Assembly (NCBI RefSeq): GCF_029867415.1
Contig: NC_081184.1
Location: 75,676,364 to 75,740,363 of the forward strand
Direction of reading: 5' to 3'
Length of the DNA stretch: 64,000 nt
Source of the DNA: Vicia villosa
Taxonomy: Eukaryota > Streptophyta > Magnoliopsida > Fabales > Fabaceae
The position numbers were made by a program, and so were the translations under genes. Positions 58,167-64,000 of the stretch are shown here, in pieces; position 1 is the stretch's first letter, and every line of letters begins with the position of its first letter. A model generated the notes under the pieces. The model did not search any database and was not told where the DNA came from. It saw nothing but the letters and a program-made list of their open reading frames with translations.

Positions 58167-59426
58167 ATGGGATTCCAAGGGAAATGGCTTTCTGTGAGTG
58201 TTCTACTTCTTTGCATTGTTCTTGATCTTAGTATTCTTACTCTTGGTGATCACAAGCTTGACCAAGAAAGGTTTGGAGATGATTGTCGATTTGGACGTGG
58301 ACCTCGTTGTAGAGGTTGGGGTGGTCGTCGTGGTTGGGGTGGTCGTCGTGGCCATGGTGATTTTGGAGGTGGAGGTGGAAGAGGAGGGGGCTTTGGTGGT
58401 GGTGGAGGTCTTGGTGGTGGCGGTGGTACAGGAGGAGGTCTAGGTGGTGGTGGAGGACTTGGAGGTGGTGGAGGTCTTGGTGGTGGCGGTGGTACAGGAG
58501 GAGGTCTAGGTGGTGGTGGAGGACTTGGAGGTGGTGGAGGTCTTGGTGGTGGTGGTGGTGCAGGAGGAGGTCTTGGTGGTGGTGGAGGACTTGGAGGTGG
58601 TGGTGGAGGAGGTAGTGGTGGTGGAGGTGGATTAGGTGGTGGGTCTGGACAAGGTGGAGGATTTGGCGCTGGTGGAGGTGTAGGCGGTGGAACTGGAGGA
58701 GGTATTGGAGGTGGTGGAGGAGGAGGAAGTGGTGGTGGGGGTGGATTAGGCAGTGGATCAGGTCATGGTGGAGGTTTTGGAGCTGGTGGAGGTGTAGGTG
58801 GTGGAGCTGGAGGAGGTCTTGGAGGTGGTGGAGGAGGAGGCAGTGGTGGTGGGGGTGGATTAGGTGGTGGCTCGGGGCATGGAGGAGGATTTGGAGCCGG
58901 TGGAGGTGTAGGTGGTGGAGCTGGAGGAGGTCTTGGTGGTGGAGGAGGAGGAGGTAGTGGTGGTGGAAGTGGATTAGGTGGTGGTTCAGGACAAGGTGGA
59001 GGATTTGGCGCTGGTGGAGGTATCGGTGGCGGAACTGGAGGAGGCATTGGTGGTGGTGGAGGAGGAGGTAGTGGTGGTGGAGGTGGAATTGGTGGTGGCT
59101 CAGGACATGGTAGTGGATTTGGAGCTGGAGCTGGTGTTGGGGGAGGTTCAGGAGGCATAGCTGGTGGCGGTGGGGGAGGAGGAGGTGGAGGAGGAGGAAC
59201 AGATGGAGGTTCAGGACATGGGGAAGGCTTTGGTGCAGGTGGTGGGGTAGGAAGTGGAGGTGGCGCAGGTTTAGGTGGTGGTGTAGGTGGAGGTCATGGT
59301 GGTGGTGGAGGAGTTGGTATAGGAATTGGTATTGGAATTGGGGTTGGTATAGGTTCTGGAGCTGGCCAAGGATCTGGTACGGGAACAGGTTCTGGTATTG
59401 GCGGCGGAAGTGGGGCTAAACATTAA
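58167..59426 (+). CDS. Secreted glycine-rich cell-wall-type protein
   Basis: A 419-residue intronless ORF. The ATG at 58167 is chosen because it starts a signal peptide (MGFQGKWLSVSVLLLCIVLD…LTLG); the open frame upstream has no credible start. After the signal comes a short charged segment (DHKLDQERFGDD) and an Arg/Trp-Gly part, then about 340 residues almost all Gly. Two tandem structures are seen: about three 22-residue units (58399-58600) and four 38-residue units with decayed copies after (about 58609-59170), anchored by GGFGAGGGVGGG. The tail is (GIGIGIG…) ending GAKH. This is the architecture of plant class I glycine-rich proteins, which are exported and often associate with cell walls. 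The exact role is not deducible. Confidence 0.85.
   Translation: MGFQGKWLSVSVLLLCIVLDLSILTLGDHKLDQERFGDDCRFGRGPRCRGWGGRRGWGGRRGHGDFGGGGGRGGGFGGGGGLGGGGGTGGGLGGGGGLGGGGGLGGGGGTGGGLGGGGGLGGGGGLGGGGGAGGGLGGGGGLGGGGGGGSGGGGGLGGGSGQGGGFGAGGGVGGGTGGGIGGGGGGGSGGGGGLGSGSGHGGGFGAGGGVGGGAGGGLGGGGGGGSGGGGGLGGGSGHGGGFGAGGGVGGGAGGGLGGGGGGGSGGGSGLGGGSGQGGGFGAGGGIGGGTGGGIGGGGGGGSGGGGGIGGGSGHGSGFGAGAGVGGGSGGIAGGGGGGGGGGGGTDGGSGHGEGFGAGGGVGSGGGAGLGGGVGGGHGGGGGVGIGIGIGIGVGIGSGAGQGSGTGTGSGIGGGSGAKH
58609..59170 (+). repeat. 114-bp coding tandem repeats in the glycine-rich gene
   Basis: Equivalent bases recur every 114 bp (for example 58661 and 58775). Four full units differ mainly at L/I/V, A/T and H/Q positions, with a fifth and sixth degenerate. 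A shorter 66-bp unit repeats at about 58399-58600. Gly codons are mostly GGT and GGA. Confidence 0.9.
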
Positions 59427-59879
59427 TATTACATGAATTTATTGAGTTATGCGACTTTTGCTGGATGTTTACAATTTTCAATATAACTCATAATCAATTA
59501 TTTATGAGAAATGTGTATTTTATGTGATTATTTTATAAATTACTTCACTAAGTTTAAGGTTAGGAAACTTTTTATTACAATCAATAAAAATGTTGCACTC
59601 TTATAGAAATTTTAAATCATACACTATTAATTATGTTAGTAAATGTTTGAATTATATTAAAAGGGATGATTGAATTATGAACTTCCTTATTTATTAGTAC
59701 TTGTGGTGAGTACATTAGAGGTGACTCAGTGTGCGATAAGTTAAGCAAGAAGTCTTTTTATTTTTTATATGTGAATAAGTGATGCCTTAACCTAATATTA
59801 TAGATAGATATTTATAGCTCCGACTCTCTCTTGAAGGAAGTCAGACTCTTTGCATATAATGCCAACCATTTGAAGCTTG
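59427..59879 (+). other. 3' UTR and downstream flank of the glycine-rich gene
   Basis: A polyadenylation-type AATAAA lies at 59583-59588 in an AT-rich context, about 157 bp after the stop. Nothing else is recognised to 59879. Confidence 0.5.
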
Positions 59880-59965
59880 CACTATTACGGAAAACACATA
59901 TGACAACGGTTGTGAAATACATATAATGATGGTTGTGTGTCCATTGTTAGGTAGTGTGTGATTGT
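59880..59965 (+). mobile_element. CACTA-type transposon terminus, fragment
   Basis: Starts CACTATTACGGAAAACACAT and continues ATGACAACGGTTGTGAAATA with an inexact second copy (AATGATGGTTGTGTG). CACTA termini in plants typically begin CACTA and are followed by repeats around 'ACGGTTGTGAAAT'. The other end and the transposase are absent. Confidence 0.5.
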
Positions 59966-60048
59966 AAGTATGTTGTATTCCACCACGGGCGAGTGACCGT
60001 GGTGATAAACTAGGTAGTACAATACATATCACAAGGTCATATAGTAAA

Positions 60049-61466
60049 TGATCGGTAAAATAGCAAGTGTACTATTTTGCCTCTTGTAATAATAGGGAAA
60101 ATTCCCCGAATATCGATCTTAGGGACTGCGCAGGAATGATGAGTTCAATTAAACAAAAACTTCAATTGGGTTTTGTTTGGTTATTATCACTTAGCGAAAA
60201 GTAAAATAAGCAGTAAATGAAATTGACTTTTTAACAAATATGAGTAACATGCTAGGGATAGTGGATGATTGACAATGTAACAACTCTGAAATCTCTATTG
60301 CAACAACTTATTTTCAATAATCAATTACCGGTTCTTAAGGTTGTTTGATCCTAAGTCCTTAGTGAAAAAAACCTTTGATCCTTCATCCTAAACCCTAAGT
60401 CCTTAGAGATTTAAAATGAAATCAAACAATTAAGTTAACAAGAATATCCGGTTACTATAAGGTAATCCTAGTCCTAGGTAATATCAATTATAGCATATTC
60501 TCATGAAAGCATTATCAATGGTTGTCCAACCTAAACGATAATCATACATCAATTCCGATTTGTCCGAAAGGAAAAGCATTAGAAACATCAAGAGAATAAA
60601 TCAACAATGAAAAATATGATTGTCATTGCAATTGCAAACTCATAGTCATTACAAAGTGAAATCAGAGCCACCCTCCTAGCATTGGGGGGTTTAGCTACTC
60701 ATAGTATTCAAAGAAAACATAATAATGAATAAAGACATCACAAGAAATTGGAGGAGATTGAATCTTCAATTGCTTCCGTTCATGAAGATCTTCTTCTCTC
60801 CCAAACCCTTGCTTTCTCCAATCTTCTCTTGTATTCTTTTCTCTAATCTGTCAAAAGTCCTTCTCTCCTTCCACAAACCTTGTTTAAATAGTATTAGCAT
60901 CAGTCTTAGTGTCCACAAAATGTCCAACGTACCCTTAATGACAGGACATATTGAAACAGATCAAAAAGTGAAGTTTTTTGTCCGCATCCATCTACACGGG
61001 CCGTGCTGATTAACACGGGTGCCCGTGTTGATTCACTGACTGACGTAAGGTTGAAATTCTGCCCAGGCCTATCAACACGGGCCGTGTTGATTAACACGGG
61101 TGCCCGTGTTGATTCACTGACTGACGTAGCTTTTTTCTTTGATGCAGGCCCATCAACACGGGCAGTGTTGATTAACACGGGCGCCCGTGTTGATCCTGAT
61201 TTTTCAACTTTTGGCTTTCCGGAGCGTCCAACATTCAACTTTTAGTCCTTTTGAACTTATGCATCAACCTGCAACACTAACACTACCAAATTGAAGCATA
61301 AAGAAGATCTTTTGACATAAACTTTAAACCAAATGCAATGCAATACTATAAATTAATAAATATGATAAACCTTACTTAAAAAGTAATAAAACAACCGAAT
61401 ATGTTACCGAGATGATGAATTTGTGCTGGATGAAAGACATAACTTAATAGAAATGGTGACCGATCA
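60049..61466 (-). repeat. 3' LTR of Athila-like element, antisense (1,418 bp)
   Basis: Perfect 8-bp terminal inverted repeats TGATCGGT…ACCGATCA include the TG…CA ends. On the minus strand the LTR is preceded by a purine tract GATAAGTTTGGGGTTG and CTTGAGGACAAGCAA, as in the element at 1-2487. The U5 end reads 'AAGATCGATATTCGGGG' in minus orientation, typical of this group. Contains the repeats at 60985-61195. The partner LTR is outside the window. Confidence 0.75.
60985..61195. repeat. 81-bp tandem repeats with ACACGGG…CCCGTGT inverted motifs
   Basis: Units are anchored at 60994, 61075 and 61156 (period 81, about 2.6 copies). Each has two inverted motifs, ACACGGGCCGTG-like and AACACGGG-TG-CCCGTGTT. 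In the third copy the spacer is CG, giving the perfect 18-bp palindrome AACACGGGCGCCCGTGTT. Confidence 0.9.
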
Positions 61467-62852
61467 CAACCCCAAACTTATCTCGTTGCTTGTCCTCAAG
61501 TAATGTATTGAGACTAAACAGAGGTCACCCACGAATTTCTCTCTCCACAACACAACCTGTGTTTTTCGTAACTTGGCTTTTCCTTCCCGATCAAGCTTCT
61601 GATTTCCTGAATCGAACTATCTACCACACTTTCACATCAGAGGACTTCTTTACCTGCAAACTTTTCACACTCTCACCAGATCTCTCGGGGTTAAAGTGTT
61701 TGCACTCACAGTACCAAAGTATGCAATATCAACTCTTAATTTTGAATTTACTCTATCTTCACTACACAAACAGATTCCACACACTTTATGAGGTCTTTTG
61801 GGTTGTAACGGGGCTCAAGTACGGTAGGATAGACAAACGGATGAATGGATAACATAGGGTTTTGGATTCGGCATTCATGTTATTTTTCTCATTTTTGTGC
61901 CTCAATAATGACCTGGGGTTTATTCAACTTTGATTCTTCACTCAATTTTTCTATGAGCATGTTTGAGACTTTAGTAACGACAAGTGCTTTTATCTTCTTT
62001 CTTTCTTTCTTTAATTATTTTTTATTTCTTTTTACGCACTTGCTCTTTTTCTACGAATTGTCACCCCAAACTTAGCTTTTTGCACACTTTATAATTTACA
62101 ACAATCATGCCGAACAAGGGTAGGAAGTGAATAGTTACGGATAAACAGGGGTTTACTTCAAACAAAAAGGCTAAGGCTCAACGGGGTTCACAAAGGATAA
62201 ACATAAAGTAAAGGATGGATAGAAAGGCTAAGGGTTAAACAAAAAACATGCCTCAGTGTGTGTCCTCGTGTTGTGCTGTGTAAAAAGAACATACGCAAAA
62301 TCAGAGTGATAAGGTCATACCTGACTGAACTCTCATGATGATATTTTAGCGTTTGGCCTTTGTACTCTCACCATGTTGGTTGTGCTTACAAGCTCTGAAG
62401 CCTCCTCGTGTCATGTGGTTTCTTTTCCGACTCAGGTATACCATACAACCATTTCGGTCTGGTGTTACCAAGTCGCGTCCAACCTTTAATTTTATCATTT
62501 CATGGCTGCATCAACTTCCGGGGTGCCTCGAGAGATCAAGTATGGGGAGTATCTTTCATCCACTAGCTATCAATCTCGGATTCATCCAACAACTATCTCT
62601 CACTCTGTAACACAATGGTATACCAAAGACGAATAGAAATGCTAAAAACAAAATAAAAACAGAAACAAAAGAAATGCAAGAAAACCCCCCCACACTTGAA
62701 CTAAACATTGACCTCAATGTTTTAGCCCACTGCGGAAAGGACTCACATAGGGTACATTAACTCCAGCTGCCACTTTCAAGATTTCACCAGAGAAATTCCC
62801 TTTTTATTACCTGACATAAAACAAAACAAAAGAACAAATTAATTATTAAAAG
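61467..62852 (-). mobile_element. 3' untranslated internal region of Athila-like derivative
   Basis: Starts (minus view, next to the LTR) with the PPT, 61467-61497. No RT, RNase H, integrase or env-like ORF is found in this interval. A pyrimidine run (TTTCTTTCTTTC) lies near 62000 and CCCCCCCACACTTGAAC near 62685. Confidence 0.6.
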
Positions 62853-62905
62853 TGTGGGTTGCCTCCCTCAAAGCGCTTCGTTTAACATCGCATGGCTCGA
62901 CGGTC
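62853..62905 (-). other. Conserved post-pol junction motif of Athila-like elements
   Basis: Minus strand includes GGTCGAGCCATGCGATG, then TTAAACGAAGCGCTTTGAGG and GAGGCAACCC. In full Athila-like elements a block of this kind ('…GTCGAGC…GACGTTAAACGA…GCGCTT…GGGAGGCAACCC') follows the end of pol. Here it comes directly after the protease ORF. Confidence 0.55.
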
Positions 62906-62917
62906 CATTACCCTTTA

Positions 62918-64000
62918 TTATGGAGGGTATTTTCTCTTCCACACCTGGTTGCTTTTCACCTCCGCAATCAAAAACTCATGATGATGAAAAGTATGGACAA
63001 CTTTTCTCTTCAATTCACTTTCCTCATTCATCTTTTCACCTTTCTTTTTCTTAGAATATTTGGTGGCTATAGGAGTTGGTTCCACCAGAGAGGCTATGCT
63101 TGACACTTTTTCTTGGAGCAGTTTAGGCTTTTTGTCTTTTTCCTCACTTTCTGTCATACCACCAGAAGTTTGATCATTTACAACCGCCCTATGTTTCTTA
63201 ACTCCTAACATCTTCAAGGTTACTTCTTCATCAAATGATTTCAGCGCTAGTGTCCCTTTTTCAATGTCGAAGTTGCAGCGGCCTGTCGACAAAAATGGTA
63301 TCCCAAGAAGGATATGAGTTTCTTCGTCTTCCGGAATGTCCATGATGTGGAAGTCAACAGGGAATACAAACTTATCAACTTCAACTAGTACATCTTCAGC
63401 TACCCCATAGGATTTCTTAATGGTGTGATTGGCGAACCTTAATTGTGTCTTACTTTCACTAATCTTTTCCAATTCAAGCTTTTTGAAAATGGACAGAGGC
63501 ATTAAACTCACACTAAAACCAGAATCGAGGAGTACCTTTTTAAATGTTATATTCTTGATAGTGCATGGTATCGCCACCGCCCTAGGGTCTTTCCTCTTTA
63601 TTGGGATTTTTCTTGCTGACGAGACTATACCACACTTCTCAGTTGAAATTTTTTATTCCCCTCCCAGTGATCTCTTTCTCGCCATCACCTCCTTCATAAA
63701 TTTCCTATACAAGGGCATGTGCTAAAGTGCTTCGAAGAAGGGTAGATTTACCTCTAACTTTTTGAACAAGGCAGTGAACTTCTCAAAGTCTTTCTCTTTT
63801 GAATTCTTCTTTGTCACTCTGGAAGGGAAAGGTAGTTTGATCACCGGTTCAACAGCTTTCTTATTTTTTTCTTTAAATGGTTTACCCGGCGGTACCACAA
63901 CTTCTGGCTCTTTTGGATTCTCTCTTATTTCCAAATCCACCTCTATTACCATGGGATCATCTATTTCCTCTTTTTCTTGATCAAATTCTGCCACTTTCTT
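62918..64000 (-). pseudogene. Athila-like gag C-terminus and protease
   Basis: Runs in one frame from beyond the window to 62918. 63722-64000: Glu/Lys/Pro-rich gag tail ('FTALFKKLEVNLPFFEAL'). Two nonsense codons then lie in frame (63724-63722 and 63655-63653). Protease part: 'VLLDSGFSVSLMPLSIFKKL' (about 63525), where relatives have DSGASV, then 'ILLGIPFLSTG', the flap-to-core region of retropepsins. The catalytic Asp-Ser-Gly is kept. After the protease the frame enters a Lys/Glu-rich tail and stops; RT and integrase do not follow. Confidence 0.75.

Noticed and set aside
58763..59158. A 131-codon proline-rich ORF on the minus strand
   Set aside because: It is the mirror of the Gly (GGN) codons of the glycine-rich gene and shares its repeats; no start context or signal of its own.

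Overview
This is plant nuclear DNA, a repeat-dense intergenic stretch. The LTR-retrotransposon families (Ogre/Tat, Athila-like and SIRE/Maximus-like elements, including Ogre-type LTRs of 3.8-3.9 kb) suggest a legume, probably of the pea/vetch tribe. The species is inferred; nothing here proves it. Only one ordinary host gene is well supported: an intronless glycine-rich secreted protein at 58167-59426.

Left part (1-17.5 kb): the 3' end of an Athila-like element (LTR 765-2487); the 3' UTR with a 96-bp minisatellite and the long LTR of an Ogre/Tat-like element (2488-7164); a heavily decayed SIRE-like copia element (7171-14556) whose gag-pol is full of stops, many at ancestral Gln/Arg/Trp codons; a probable endogenous pararetrovirus movement-protein fragment beside an (AT)36 tract (about 14.8-15.4 kb); an antisense SIRE-like LTR fragment; and a cluster of ACTCG motifs resembling a DNA-transposon end.

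Middle part (17.5-55.3 kb) is a nested stack. An old Ogre-type LTR (#1) is split into three pieces (17499-18595, 29139-29522, 55035-55344). It holds a minus-strand SIRE/Maximus-like copia element (18596-29138, 3' LTR truncated) and a second Ogre-type solo LTR (#2, 29523-33090 plus 54728-55034, flanks CAACA/CAACG). LTR #2 is itself split by a complete 21.6-kb Tat-lineage Ty3/gypsy element (33091-54722, duplication CATCC, LTRs differing at about four sites), and that element's gag-protease ORF is split by a 5.96-kb non-autonomous copia element (45490-51446, duplication GCCTG, LTRs with no difference seen). LTR divergence falls from outer to inner elements, as nesting requires.

The most interesting object is the Tat element. 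On the strand opposite gag-pol, between pol and the 3' LTR, it carries two gene cassettes with their own TATA boxes: a five-exon gene with four canonical GT-AG introns encoding a plant mobile domain (PMD) protein with a basic linker and C-terminal coiled coil (34506-38435), and an ORF (38988-39722) that resembles the extra ORF of the SIRE/Maximus element in the same window. Each carries one premature stop.

Right part (55.3-64 kb): a possible LINE 3' end, a hAT-like non-autonomous element, the glycine-rich protein gene, a CACTA-type terminus remnant, and a minus-strand Athila-like derivative (LTR 60049-61466) with gag/protease but no reverse transcriptase or integrase.
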